Shown here: piece after piece, positions 1 to 8,503 of the stretch | Position numbering within the stretch: the stretch's first letter is position 1 | Layout of the letters: the number at the start of each line of letters is the position of its first letter | Assembly: GCA_003755025.1 (NCBI GenBank) | Contig: RJVL01000003.1 | Span: 372,001 to 436,000, forward strand | Reading direction: 5' to 3' | Source of the DNA: Diaphorobacter nitroreducens | Lineage (GTDB): Bacteria; Pseudomonadota; Gammaproteobacteria; Burkholderiales; Burkholderiaceae_C | DNA: 64,000 bases | Translations under genes and position numbers: made by a program | The notes under the pieces: model-generated | Told to the model about the DNA's origin: nothing | Seen by the model: the letters and a program-made list of their open reading frames with translations, nothing else | Databases searched by the model: none

Positions 1-717
1 CAGGAGGAACGTGGCGTACAGGCGCGGCGAATTCATGAGCTTGTCGGCCGCCAGGATGTTGACCACGCCGCGCCCGTCCACGGTCTGCATGAAGTCCTGG
101 ATGTTGAGCATGGGCTCGCCAAAGAATTGGTCGCCGCCCTGCGTCTCGATCTGCAGCAGCCCGCGCTGGATGGCGCCCACGCTGGCCGTGGAGATGTTGC
201 CGTACTCGGTGGTGAAGTCCTTGGCGTTGTCGCCCACGTAGGTGAGCATGGCGCGCAGGTCCTTCAGGTCCAGCAGCAGCAGGCCGTTGTCGTCCGCGAT
301 CTTGAACACCAGGTTGAGCACGCCCAGCTGGGTTTCGTTCAGGTTCAGCATGCGCCCCAGCAAGAGCGGCCCCATGTCCGAGATGGTCGCGCGCACGGGG
401 TGGCCCTGCGTGCCGAACACATCCCACAGCGTGGTGGGGCAGGCCGTGGGCTCGGGCGCGGCCAAGCCGCGGTCGGCCAGCGTCTTGCCCAGCTTCTCGC
501 CAATGCTGCCCTTCTGGCTGATGCCGGTGAGATCGCCCTTCACGTCGGCCATGAACACCGGCACGCCGATGCGCGAGAACTGCTCGGCCAGCGTTTGCAG
601 CGTCACGGTCTTGCCGGTGCCGGTGGCGCCGGTGATCAGGCCGTGCCGGTTGGCCAGGCCCGGCAGCAGGTGGCATTGCGTGGAATCACGCTGTGCAATC
701 AGGAGAGGTTCGGACAT
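1..717 (-). CDS. HerA-like helicase domain protein (DUF853 family), C-terminus outside window
   Basis: Partial gene that starts at the ATG at 717 and runs off the left edge; 239 residues are visible. The protein opens with MSEPLLIAQ and has a Walker A P-loop, GATGTGKT, at about residues 30-37, followed by TLAEQF and [15 protein letters not shown], a pattern I know from the DUF853/YjgR family of HerA/FtsK-like P-loop ATPases. The cellular role of this family is poorly defined; DNA translocation is inferred from fold only. It is divergent from yebC, with 70 bases between the two starts. Confidence 0.85.
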   Translation of the reverse strand, partial: MSEPLLIAQRDSTQCHLLPGLANRHGLITGATGTGKTVTLQTLAEQFSRIGVPVFMADVKGDLTGISQKGSIGEKLGKTLADRGLAAPEPTACPTTLWDVFGTQGHPVRATISDMGPLLLGRMLNLNETQLGVLNLVFKIADDNGLLLLDLKDLRAMLTYVGDNAKDFTTEYGNISTASVGAIQRGLLQIETQGGDQFFGEPMLNIQDFMQTVDGRGVVNILAADKLMNSPRLYATFLL

Positions 718-787
718 GGCGGTAGTGATGGGGTGAGTCAAAAGTAAAATCGCGGCCGCAAGATTAAATCAATCAAAGGACGCTGCA

Positions 788-1507
788 GTGGCAGGACACA
801 GTAAATGGGCCAACATCCAGCACCGCAAGGGGCGCCAGGATGAAAAGCGCGGAAAGATCTGGACCCGCATCATTCGTGAAATCACCGTCGCGGCGCGCAC
901 GGGCGGCGGCGACCCCTCGGCCAACCCGCGTCTGCGCCTGGCCATCGACAAGGCCAAGGCCGCCAACATGCCGGCCGACCGCATCAAGTACAACATCGAC
1001 AAGGCCTCGGGCACGCTGGAAGGCGTGAGCTACGAGGAAATCCGCTACGAGGGCTACGGCATCGGCGGCGCCGCGATCATCGTGGACACCATGACCGACA
1101 ACCGCGTGCGCACCGTGGCTGAAGTGCGCCACGCCTTCAGCAAGTACGGCGGCAACATGGGCACGGAAGGCTCCGTGGCCTTTCAGTTCAAGAACGTGGG
1201 CCAGATCATCTTCGCCCCCGGCACCAGCGAGGACAAGGTCATGGAAGTGGCCCTGGAGGCGGGCGCCGAGGACGTGATCACCGATGATGAGGGCGCCATC
1301 GAGGTGCTGACCGCGCCCGGCGATTTCGAGGCGGTGCGCGATGCGCTGGGGGCTGCGGGCCTTCAGCCGGAGGTGGCCGAGGTCACCATGCGCCCCGAGA
1401 ACACCATCGCCCTGGAGGGCGACGATGTCGCGCGCATGCAAAAGCTCCTGGACATGATCGAAGACCTCGACGATGTGCAAGAGGTCTACCACAACGCAGA
1501 GCTCTAG
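788..1507 (+). CDS. yebC: YebC/PmpR family regulator (TACO1 family)
   Basis: 239 residues, full length for the family. The N-terminus [20 protein letters not shown] and the later motif [15 protein letters not shown] are diagnostic. YebC proteins were long annotated as DNA-binding regulators; recent work on the family also ties them to translation of difficult proline-containing stretches, so the molecular role is best left open. The start is the GTG at 788; no longer start keeps the conserved N-terminus. It is followed 21 bases later by purD on the same strand, so the two may share a transcript. Confidence 0.95.
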   Translation: MAGHSKWANIQHRKGRQDEKRGKIWTRIIREITVAARTGGGDPSANPRLRLAIDKAKAANMPADRIKYNIDKASGTLEGVSYEEIRYEGYGIGGAAIIVDTMTDNRVRTVAEVRHAFSKYGGNMGTEGSVAFQFKNVGQIIFAPGTSEDKVMEVALEAGAEDVITDDEGAIEVLTAPGDFEAVRDALGAAGLQPEVAEVTMRPENTIALEGDDVARMQKLLDMIEDLDDVQEVYHNAEL

Positions 1508-1528
1508 GAACTTGAGCACCGACACCCT

Positions 1529-2815
1529 ATGAAAATCCTAGTCATTGGCGGCGGCGGCCGGGAACACGCACTGGCCTGGAAGCTGAGCCAGTCCCCCAAG
1601 ACCTCCAAGGTGTACGTGGCGCCCGGCAACGGCGGCACGGCGCTGTCGCCAAAGTATGAGAACGTGCCCATCAGCGACGTGACGGCCCTGCGCGAGTGGG
1701 CGCAGGCGCAGAAGATCGCGCTCACCGTGGTCGGCCCCGAGGCACCGCTGGCCGCTGGCGTGGTGGACGAGTTCCGTACCCACGGCCTGCGCATCTTCGG
1801 CCCCACGCAGGCTGCCGCGCAACTGGAAAGCTCCAAGGCCTTCTCCAAGGCTTTCATGAAGCGCCACGGCATCCCCACGGCCGAGTACGAGACCTTCACC
1901 GACCCGCAGGCCGCGCATGCCTACGTGAACCGTCTGGGCGCACCCATCGTCATCAAGGCCGACGGCCTGGCGGCGGGCAAGGGCGTAGTGGTAGCCATGA
2001 CGCTGCAGGAGGCCCACGACGCCGTGGACTTCATGCTGGTGGACAACAAGTACGGCGTCGCCCACAACGAAGGCGGCGCCCGCGTGGTGATCGAGCAATT
2101 CCTCGAAGGTGAGGAAGCCTCGTTCATCGTGCTGTGCGACGGCAAGAACGTCCTGGCGCTGGCCACCAGCCAGGACCACAAGCGCCTGAAGGATGGCGAC
2201 CAAGGCCCCAACACCGGTGGCATGGGCGCGTATTCGCCTGCGCCGGTGGTCACGGCCGACGTGCATGCGCGCGCCATGCGCGAGGTGATCCTGCCCACCA
2301 TCCGTGGCATGGAAAAAGACGGCATCCCCTACACGGGCTTTCTGTATGCCGGCCTGATGATCGACGCGACGGGCCATCCCAAAACGTTGGAGTTCAACTG
2401 CCGCATGGGCGACCCCGAGACACAGCCCATCCTCATGCGCCTCAAAAGCGACCTGGTGGAGGTGCTGGGGGCGGCCGTGGACGGCAAGCTCGACCAGGTG
2501 GAACTGCAATGGGATCGCCGCACGGCGCTGGGCGTGGTGATGGCTGCCCAGGGCTATCCCGAGAACCCGCGCAAGGGCGACGCCATCACCGGCCTGCCGC
2601 AGGACGCGGACGACGCCATGGTCTTCCACGCCGGCACACAGCTCGTGGACGGCGTGGTGCGTACCAGTGGCGGGCGCGTGCTGTGCGTGACGGCGCTGGC
2701 CGACAGCGTCAAGCAGGCACAGCAGCGTGTGTATGACGTGGCGCGCGGCATTCACTTCGACGGCGCGCAGTACCGCCACGACATTGGCCACCGCGCGGTG
2801 AAGGCCAACGGATGA
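1529..2815 (+). CDS. purD: Phosphoribosylamine-glycine ligase (GARS)
   Basis: 428 residues, the usual length. PurD joins glycine to 5-phosphoribosylamine using ATP, the second step of purine synthesis, in the cytoplasm. The N-terminal [19 protein letters not shown] motif, the ATP-grasp region around [12 protein letters not shown] (residue about 145) and the [11 protein letters not shown] metal/ATP motif (about residue 290) are all present. Its last codons overlap hemF by four bases (ATGA), which indicates translational coupling. Confidence 0.97.
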   Translation: MKILVIGGGGREHALAWKLSQSPKTSKVYVAPGNGGTALSPKYENVPISDVTALREWAQAQKIALTVVGPEAPLAAGVVDEFRTHGLRIFGPTQAAAQLESSKAFSKAFMKRHGIPTAEYETFTDPQAAHAYVNRLGAPIVIKADGLAAGKGVVVAMTLQEAHDAVDFMLVDNKYGVAHNEGGARVVIEQFLEGEEASFIVLCDGKNVLALATSQDHKRLKDGDQGPNTGGMGAYSPAPVVTADVHARAMREVILPTIRGMEKDGIPYTGFLYAGLMIDATGHPKTLEFNCRMGDPETQPILMRLKSDLVEVLGAAVDGKLDQVELQWDRRTALGVVMAAQGYPENPRKGDAITGLPQDADDAMVFHAGTQLVDGVVRTSGGRVLCVTALADSVKQAQQRVYDVARGIHFDGAQYRHDIGHRAVKANG

Positions 2816-3801
2816 CCACACAAAAACCCACCTTCAACACGGCGGACACCGTGGCTCGCGTGCGCGGCTATCTGGAGGGCCTGCAAGCGCGCATCACCAG
2901 CGCGCTGGAGGACATCGAGGGGCCGCAAAGCCACGGCGGGGCGCGCTTTCGGTCCGATGCCTGGCGGCGCGAAAGCGGCTCTGCACTGCAGGGCGACGGC
3001 ATCACGCGCATCCTGGAAGGTGGGCGCGTGTTCGAGCGCGCGGGCTGCGGCTTCTCGCATGTGAGCGGGCCGCGCCTGCCGCCCTCGGCCACGCAGCACC
3101 GGCCGGAGCTGGCGGGTGCGCCGTTCGAGGCCATGGGCGTGTCGCTGGTGTTTCACCCGCGCAACCCCTATGTGCCCACGGTGCACATGAACGTGCGCAT
3201 GATCGCAGCCGGCACAGGTGCGGCCGGCACAGATGCGGCAGGTCAGGCAGGCCAGGGCCCCATCTGCTGGTTCGGCGGCGGCATGGACCTCACGCCGTAC
3301 TACGGTTTCGACGAGGATGCGGTGCACTTTCACCGTGCCTGCCGCGATGCGCTCGCGCCCTTCGGCGAAGGCCTGTACCCGCGCTTCAAGACCTGGTGCG
3401 ACGAGTACTTCTACCTTAAGCACCGCAATGAGCAGCGCGGCGTGGGCGGCATCTTCTTTGACGACTTCGCGGAGCTGGGCTTCGAGCAGAGCCTGGCCAT
3501 GACGCAGAGCGTGGGCGATGCCTTCCTGGGCGCCTACCTGCCCATCGTGCAGCGGCGCATGCACATGGGCCATGGCGAGCGAGAACGCGAGTTCCAGCTC
3601 TACCGGCGTGGCCGCTATGTGGAGTTCAACCTGGTGTGGGACCGCGGCACGCACTTCGGCCTGCAGTCGGGCGGGCGCACGGAATCCATCCTGCTGTCCA
3701 TGCCGCCGCTCGCGGCCTGGTCCTACCAGCGCGAGCCGCAGCCGGGTTCGCACGAGGCGCTGTTGACCGAGCGCTTTCTGCAGCGCCGCGACTGGATCTG
3801 A
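2812..3801 (+). CDS. hemF: Oxygen-dependent coproporphyrinogen III oxidase
   Basis: 329 residues. HemF oxidatively decarboxylates coproporphyrinogen III to protoporphyrinogen IX in the cytoplasm, using O2. Recognised from [41 protein letters not shown] and [24 protein letters not shown]. The family is usually near 300 residues; the excess is largely a glycine/alanine-rich stretch at residues 133-149, encoded by a short internal repeat, inserted just before the conserved WFGGGMDL block. The start overlaps the purD stop by four bases. In related genomes nadD often follows, but here the next gene is rsfS. Confidence 0.96.
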   Translation: MTTQKPTFNTADTVARVRGYLEGLQARITSALEDIEGPQSHGGARFRSDAWRRESGSALQGDGITRILEGGRVFERAGCGFSHVSGPRLPPSATQHRPELAGAPFEAMGVSLVFHPRNPYVPTVHMNVRMIAAGTGAAGTDAAGQAGQGPICWFGGGMDLTPYYGFDEDAVHFHRACRDALAPFGEGLYPRFKTWCDEYFYLKHRNEQRGVGGIFFDDFAELGFEQSLAMTQSVGDAFLGAYLPIVQRRMHMGHGEREREFQLYRRGRYVEFNLVWDRGTHFGLQSGGRTESILLSMPPLAAWSYQREPQPGSHEALLTERFLQRRDWI

Positions 3802-3824
3802 GTGTGTGAGCGCGGGTAACTATA

Positions 3825-3873
3825 ATTTCAATAGCTGCCTGCGCTTGATCATCAAGCGCCAGACCCGTTTTTG
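3825..3873 (+). repeat. Dispersed ~50-bp palindromic repeat, copy 1
   Basis: Copy in the hemF-rsfS gap. It has the family layout: ATAGCTGC, then inverted-repeat arms GCGCTTGAT/ATCAAGCGC, then a CAGACCCGTTTTTGAT right end. Related copies occur at 5284, 17615, 17963, 32321, 48342, 51319, 59957 and 61314. Confidence 0.7.
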
Positions 3874-3971
3874 ATATCTGAAACATGCCCTGACAACCGC
3901 TCCGCGCCCCCCTTGGCCGTGGCGGTGCTTGCAGGCTATATTGATTCCATTCCTTCACTGAAGACCACCTG

Positions 3972-4796
3972 ATGACCACTTCCAGCAAATCGGAAACCGC
4001 CGCCAAGAAAGACGTCACCAAGCTCCAGCGCGCCATCGTCGATGGCCTGGAAGACGTCAAGGCGCAAGACATCCAGGTCTTCAACACCGAGCATCTCTCG
4101 CCGCTGTTCGAGCGCGTGGTCGTCGCCACCGGCAGCTCCAACCGCCAGACCAAGGCGCTGGCCGCCAGCGTGCGCGACGCCGTGCGCAAGGCCGGGTTCC
4201 CCAAGCCGCGCAGCGAGGGCGAGGACAACGGCGAATGGATCATCGTGGACTGCGGCCAGGCCGTGGTGCACGTCATGCAGCCCGCCATCCGCCAGTACTA
4301 CCGGCTGGAGGAGATCTGGGGCGAGAAGCCCGTGCGCCTGAAGCTGGGCGCTGCCAAGCCGCGCAAGATCATGGCCTCGGAAGGCGACGACGAGGCGCCC
4401 GCGCGCAAGCCGGCCGCCAAGAAGGCAGCAGCCAAGCCCGCCACGAAGTCCGCAACTGGCAAGAAGCCGGCCAAGGCGGCAGCTCCCGCAGCGGCCAAGC
4501 CGGCAGCGAAATCCGCAGTGAAGCCCGCATCCAAGCCCGCTGCCAAGCTCGCGAGCAAGGCACAGAAGGCACCGGTCAAGGCCGCATCCAAACCCGGAGC
4601 GAAGAAGACCACGGCAAAGCCCGTGGCGGCGAAGAAGCCAGCTGTCAAGAACGCGGTGAAGACCGTCGTGGTGAACAAGCCTGTGGCCAAGAAGGCACCC
4701 GCCAAGGCCGCCGCTACCACCACGGCACGCAAGCCGGTCGCCAAATCCACCGGCAAGGCTGTTGCGAAGAAGGCCCCCGCACGCAAGAAGGCCTGA
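3972..4796 (+). CDS. rsfS: Ribosomal silencing factor RsfS with a lysine/alanine-rich C-terminal tail
   Basis: 274 residues, about twice the family's usual 105-130. Residues 15-125 form the RsfS/YbeB/Iojap domain (KAQDIQVFNT, VVATGSSNRQTKALA, WIIVDCGQAVVHVM, YRLEEIW). RsfS binds ribosomal protein uL14 and blocks subunit joining in starved cells. Residues 141-274 are a low-complexity tail built almost only from K, A, P and T (repeated AAKKPA-like units), resembling histone H1-like or AlgP-like tails. The frame is intact and the gene is followed closely by rlmH. The tail's role is unknown; nucleic-acid or rRNA binding is an inference from charge. Confidence 0.93.
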   Translation: MTTSSKSETAAKKDVTKLQRAIVDGLEDVKAQDIQVFNTEHLSPLFERVVVATGSSNRQTKALAASVRDAVRKAGFPKPRSEGEDNGEWIIVDCGQAVVHVMQPAIRQYYRLEEIWGEKPVRLKLGAAKPRKIMASEGDDEAPARKPAAKKAAAKPATKSATGKKPAKAAAPAAAKPAAKSAVKPASKPAAKLASKAQKAPVKAASKPGAKKTTAKPVAAKKPAVKNAVKTVVVNKPVAKKAPAKAAATTTARKPVAKSTGKAVAKKAPARKKA

Positions 4797-4811
4797 GCCT
4801 TTCGCTGACCC

Positions 4812-5279
4812 ATGAAGCTGCTGATCGTGGCCGTGGGCCAGCGGGTTCCCGACTGGGCGCAGACGGCCTATGACGACTATGCCAAGCGATTCCCGCCCGA
4901 GCTGAAGGTCGAGCTCAAGGCCGTCAAGACCGAGCCGCGCGGCTCCAAGACGCTGGAGACGCTCTATGCTGCCGAGCGCGAGCGTATCGAAGCGGCCATC
5001 CCGCGTGGCACGCGTGTGGTGGTGCTGGACGAGCGGGGCACGAGTCTCACCACCAAGGCCCTGGCCCAGCGGCTGAAGGACTGGCAGCTCGGGGGGGATG
5101 ATGTGGCCCTGGTGATCGGCGGTCCCGATGGGCTGGAGCCTGCGTTTCGGCAGGCCGCGCATGAGCGCATCCGCCTGTCTGACCTGACGCTGCCGCATGC
5201 CATGGTGCGCGTGTTGCTTATCGAGCAGCTCTACCGTGCCTGGTCGGTGAATGCCGGGCACCCGTACCATCGCGAATAA
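4812..5279 (+). CDS. rlmH: 23S rRNA pseudouridine-1915 N3-methyltransferase
   Basis: 155 residues, exactly the usual size. RlmH is a small SPOUT methyltransferase that methylates pseudouridine 1915 in helix 69 of 23S rRNA, using S-adenosylmethionine and acting on the assembled 70S ribosome. Seen are [16 protein letters not shown], the glycine-rich cofactor loop LVIGGPDGL and the C-terminal knot [20 protein letters not shown]. It lies 15 bases behind rsfS, the arrangement common in proteobacteria, which groups two ribosome-acting proteins. Confidence 0.97.
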   Translation: MKLLIVAVGQRVPDWAQTAYDDYAKRFPPELKVELKAVKTEPRGSKTLETLYAAERERIEAAIPRGTRVVVLDERGTSLTTKALAQRLKDWQLGGDDVALVIGGPDGLEPAFRQAAHERIRLSDLTLPHAMVRVLLIEQLYRAWSVNAGHPYHRE

Positions 5280-5283
5280 CTTC

Positions 5284-5336
5284 AGATTTGATAGCTGCTC
5301 GCGCTTGCTGGTCGGGCGCTGGAGGCCCATTTGACT
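5284..5336 (+). repeat. Dispersed ~50-bp palindromic repeat, copy 2 (overlaps maf start)
   Basis: Copy between rlmH and maf: GATAGCTGCTCGCGCTTGCT, then the right end GGGCGCTGGAGGCCCATTTGA. The GGAGG inside the repeat at 5321-5325 is the only plausible Shine-Dalgarno for maf, and the TTG start at 5331 also lies inside the repeat. Confidence 0.75.
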
Positions 5337-5957
5337 CAAGAACACCGCTTCATCTACCTGGCCTCCCAGAGCCCGCGGCGCCGCCAGTTGCTGGAGCAGT
5401 TGGGGGTGCGCCATGAGCTGCTGCTGCCCAACGCGGCGGGGGACGAGGCCGAGGATGCCGAGGCCATCGAAGCCGTGCTGCCTGGTGAGGCGCCCACGAC
5501 CTATGTCGAGCGGGTGACGGGGCTCAAGCTGGACGCTGCCGTGGCGCGCCATGCGCGGCGCGGGCTGTCGCCAGCGCCCATTCTGTGCTCCGACACCACC
5601 GTGGCCCTGGGCCGCACCATCTACGGCAAGCCCGAGGATGCGCACGACGCGGTGCGTATGCTGAGGGAGTTGGCGGGGCATGAACACCGCGTATTGACGG
5701 CCGTCGCGCTGCAGGTGGGTCCCCGACGCCTCACGGCGCTGTCAGTCTCGCGCGTGCGCTTTGCGCCCATGTCGCGGGCGCAGATCGAGGACTACGTGGC
5801 TACGGGCGAGCCGCTGGGCAAGGCGGGCGCCTATGCGATCCAGGGGCGCGCCGCCGCCTATGTGGAGCACCTGTCGGGCAGTTACTCCGGCATCATGGGC
5901 CTGCCCATGTATGAGACGGCGCGCCTGTTGCGCGCGGCGGGCGTGCTGGCCGTCTAG
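5331..5957 (+). CDS. maf: Maf family nucleoside triphosphate pyrophosphatase
   Basis: 208 residues. Maf proteins hydrolyse non-canonical or pyrimidine nucleoside triphosphates (dTTP/UTP or modified nucleotides) to monophosphates and are linked to septum arrest. The signature IYLASQSPRRRQLLEQLG at the N-terminus, the metal-binding CSDTTVALG and the GKAGAYAIQGRAAAYVEHLSGSYSGIMGLP stretch support the family. TTG at 5331 is chosen because GGAGG lies five bases upstream and no ATG or GTG precedes the conserved LASQSPRR block. Normally followed by rng; here the nir block intervenes. Confidence 0.93.
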   Translation: MTQEHRFIYLASQSPRRRQLLEQLGVRHELLLPNAAGDEAEDAEAIEAVLPGEAPTTYVERVTGLKLDAAVARHARRGLSPAPILCSDTTVALGRTIYGKPEDAHDAVRMLRELAGHEHRVLTAVALQVGPRRLTALSVSRVRFAPMSRAQIEDYVATGEPLGKAGAYAIQGRAAAYVEHLSGSYSGIMGLPMYETARLLRAAGVLAV

Positions 5958-5984
5958 GCGCAGCCTGTCAGGCCCGGAGCCTGG

Positions 5985-6749
5985 TTACATCGGGTATTTC
6001 GCCAGGCGCGCCGTATCTGGGATGTGGATGTCGCGCTTATCGATGTGGATCAGGCCGGCGGCCTCCAGGTCGTGCAGTACGCGAGAGAAATACTCGGGCG
6101 TGATCGACAGCCGCGAAGCGATGGTGGCCTTGCTCACCGGCAGCGAGATGCTGCGCGCGCTGGCTGGCGGCGCGGGAGCAACGGACTGCAGTGCCGCGCG
6201 GGCCGGGCATTGCGGAGGCACAGGTGCGGCAGGGGGATGAGGCGCGTCCTCGGGCAGGGCGTGCAGCAGGTAGCCGATCACGCGCTGCGCGCCGTTGTGC
6301 AGCGTATAGGTCTGCACGTCATGCACCAGGCCGTGCAGGCGGCGCGAGATGCCGGCGAGCATGCGCATGGCAAAGCGCGGCTCGTTCTCGATCTCGCGCA
6401 CCACGGCCGCCTTGCCTACAGAGAGCAGCAGGGTATCGGTCAGGGCCTGGGCGTTCACGATATAGGGACGATCAGTAAACATCAGCGCCTCGGCGAAGCT
6501 GATGCCGGGGCCGGCAAGCTCGATCACCTTCTCCTGCCCCGCTGGCGACAGTGCAAACAGCTTCACCTGCCCCATTACGGTGACGTGGAATTCCTCGCAG
6601 GGCATGCCAACGCTGAACACCATCTCGCCGCGCGCATAGCGGCGTAGCCGGCAACCCGTGCCCAGGCGTTCCAGCTCCTGGGGTGCCATTTCCTGGAACA
6701 GGGGCAGCGCCGCAAGGTAGCGCGGTATGTCGAAGTGCGCGATGTCCAT
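5985..6749 (-). CDS. dnr: Crp/Fnr family regulator, probable Dnr/NnrR-type denitrification regulator
   Basis: 254 residues. An N-terminal cyclic-nucleotide-binding-like domain (residues 10-120), a dimer helix (about 120-150) and a C-terminal helix-turn-helix (about 205-232, with SKATIASRLSITPEYFSRVLHDLEAAGLI) are visible. The N-terminal cysteines of a [4Fe-4S] Fnr are lacking, so a Dnr-type nitric-oxide sensor is more likely; this is inferred from its place beside the nir genes. Residues 166-199 are a proline/alanine-rich insert between the dimer helix and the HTH that typical family members lack. A Fnr/Dnr box sits upstream, suggesting autoregulation. The gene converges on maf, 27 bases away. 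Confidence 0.85.
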   Translation of the reverse strand: MDIAHFDIPRYLAALPLFQEMAPQELERLGTGCRLRRYARGEMVFSVGMPCEEFHVTVMGQVKLFALSPAGQEKVIELAGPGISFAEALMFTDRPYIVNAQALTDTLLLSVGKAAVVREIENEPRFAMRMLAGISRRLHGLVHDVQTYTLHNGAQRVIGYLLHALPEDAPHPPAAPVPPQCPARAALQSVAPAPPASARSISLPVSKATIASRLSITPEYFSRVLHDLEAAGLIHIDKRDIHIPDTARLAKYPM

Positions 6750-6783
6750 GCGCGCATTACAGGGGAGACCCCTAGGTTTTGAC

Positions 6784-6797
6784 TTGATCTATCTCAA
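6784..6797 (-). promoter_or_regulatory. Fnr/Dnr-type binding site upstream of dnr
   Basis: TTGATCTATCTCAA on the plus strand matches nine of the ten fixed positions of TTGAT-N4-ATCAA. Its centre (6790.5) lies 41.5 bases upstream of the A of the dnr start codon at 6749. A class II activator site at -41.5 would place transcription start on the start codon itself, with GTAATG at 6755-6760 as a possible -10. Confidence 0.55.
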
Positions 6798-6802
6798 ATC
6801 GT

Positions 6803-8503
6803 TCAGTGCGATGTGCCCTCACTGCGGGTGATCTTGTTCCAGACGTTGTATTTCCCCACGGGCTTTTTCATGGGCAGGCGCTTGACTTCCTTGAAGGTGG
6901 CGGCGTCGTAGACCACCAGGGCGCCGTCCATTTCCCAGACACTGGCGAGGGCGTAGCGGCCATCGCGGGTGAACTCGATGTGCGCCAGCGTCTTGCCGGG
7001 CTCGCGCACCTGGGCCACCGGCTGCAGCGTGCGCTTGTCGATGATGGTCAGAGTGTCCTTGGCCGTGGGGCTCATCATGGAGTCGGTCCAGGCGTAGGGC
7101 GTGTCCTCATGGCTGCGCATGAAGAAACCCGGGCCGGGCGTGGCGATGGTGCGTACCGTCTTCCAGGTCTGCATGTCGATGACGTCCACGGCCCCGCCGC
7201 CCAGGTTGGGGCTGGCCAGCACAGTGGTGTCGCCCCAGGCGAAGGTGATGCCCGAGCCCAGGTGCGGCATGCCGGCGATGGGCAGATCGGCCACCTTGCG
7301 CCGGATGTCCAGGTTTACGACCTGCGCGCTTGCGCGTTCGTCGGCGCCACTGCGCGGGCGCGTGGCGCCGAGTACGTGGCGGTAGGACTGGTCGAAGAAG
7401 AAGTCGTCCAGCGGCTCGCTCAGGGGGGTGCGCCGCACGCCCAGGTAGCCAGGTTTGGCGATGGCCTCTCCCATCTTGTAGTCGTGCACCAGACCATCGT
7501 AGATGGGGGCCGCGTTCCGGTCGTACGAGATTTCCCAGAGCTCGGGGATGTCCTTGAGCGCCACCACAAAGCTCTTGCGCGGCGTGGCGTCGTACACGGC
7601 CGAAACGCGTGAACTCGCCTTGCCGTCGAGCGTGGCTGCGGCGTATGTCTGCACGAGGTTCAGATCGGCATCGAACAGCGCCAGCGTGTGGGGCAGGTAG
7701 TTGGCGGCCATCACCCAGCGCCCGTCGCCGCTCACGGCCACGTTGCGCATGTTCAGGCCCGCGCGCACCTCGGCCACCACGCGCAGGCGCCACAGGTCGT
7801 ATTTGGTGATCCAGCCGTCGCGCGAACCGAAGAACACGTAGCGCCCGTCCGGCGTGAACTTGGGACCGCCATGCAGCGCATAGCGGCTGGCAAAGCGCGT
7901 GATGACCTCGAAGCGGTCGCCGTCGAGCAGCGAGACATGGTGGTCGCCTCCTTCCACGACGAGGAAGAGGTTCATCGGGTCTGCGTTCCACTTCGGCTTG
8001 GCGGGCTCATCGTCGGGCACGGGCGTGAACGTGCGTGACGCCCGGATATCGTCCTCGCCCCAGCGCGGCGCGGGCACCACGGGGGTACGTACCCACGCGG
8101 CCAGGGCGCGAATCTCCGCGTCGCCCAACTGCTCGGAGAACCCGGGCATCTGGGTGGCGGGGCGCCCTTGCTGGATGACGCGCAACACCTCGGCGGGGCG
8201 TACGCGCTCCAGGCTCTCGGGCAGCAGCGCGGGGCCCATGATGCCGGTGCGCTGCGCGCCGTGGCATACAGCGCAGTGCTGCTGGTACAGGGCGGGGGCG
8301 TTGGGCTGGAGGGCTTCGGTGGTTTGGGCGTGCAGGCCCGTGAGCCAGAACAGACCCAAGGCCGCCAGATACCGGCTCGGCCCAGACCAGCGGGCGCCGC
8401 GCAAGGGCCGCTTCGCCGCGGCGGTGTCCACCTTTTTCGCGATAGCGCAGAGAAGGGGGAAGCGGCGTAGCCGCTCAGGGAAATGTGTTTCTAGTTTACG
8501 CAT
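6803..8503 (-). CDS. nirN: NirN, cytochrome c/d1-type heme d1 dehydrogenase
   Basis: 566 residues. NirN is a periplasmic paralogue of NirS that introduces the acrylate double bond of dihydro-heme d1, the last step of heme d1 synthesis. A c-type heme site CAVCH (residues 77-81) is followed by an eight-bladed d1-binding propeller (VEGGDHHVSLLD, FTPDGRYVFFGSRDGWITKYD, GSGITFAWGD, FTRDGRYALAS). The start is the ATG at 8503, which overlaps the nirJ stop (ATGCGTAA). This gives about 44 residues, encoded in repeat-like DNA, ahead of the hydrophobic signal YLAALGLFWLTGLHAQ. It is the last gene of the nirS-to-nirN series; dnr lies beyond it with its own promoter region. Confidence 0.93.
   Translation of the reverse strand: MRKLETHFPERLRRFPLLCAIAKKVDTAAAKRPLRGARWSGPSRYLAALGLFWLTGLHAQTTEALQPNAPALYQQHCAVCHGAQRTGIMGPALLPESLERVRPAEVLRVIQQGRPATQMPGFSEQLGDAEIRALAAWVRTPVVPAPRWGEDDIRASRTFTPVPDDEPAKPKWNADPMNLFLVVEGGDHHVSLLDGDRFEVITRFASRYALHGGPKFTPDGRYVFFGSRDGWITKYDLWRLRVVAEVRAGLNMRNVAVSGDGRWVMAANYLPHTLALFDADLNLVQTYAAATLDGKASSRVSAVYDATPRKSFVVALKDIPELWEISYDRNAAPIYDGLVHDYKMGEAIAKPGYLGVRRTPLSEPLDDFFFDQSYRHVLGATRPRSGADERASAQVVNLDIRRKVADLPIAGMPHLGSGITFAWGDTTVLASPNLGGGAVDVIDMQTWKTVRTIATPGPGFFMRSHEDTPYAWTDSMMSPTAKDTLTIIDKRTLQPVAQVREPGKTLAHIEFTRDGRYALASVWEMDGALVVYDAATFKEVKRLPMKKPVGKYNVWNKITRSEGTSH
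8372..8480 (-). repeat. Repeat-like GC-rich segment inside the nirN 5' end
   Basis: This segment encodes nirN residues about 9-43 (LRRFPLLCAIAKKVDT and KRPLRGARWSG), which have no counterpart in mature NirN. It resembles the GC-rich intergenic elements common in Comamonadaceae genomes that read as ...AAAKRPLRGARW when translated. It remains open in frame and sits directly before the export signal. Recognition is from memory of such elements, so confidence is limited. Confidence 0.4.
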
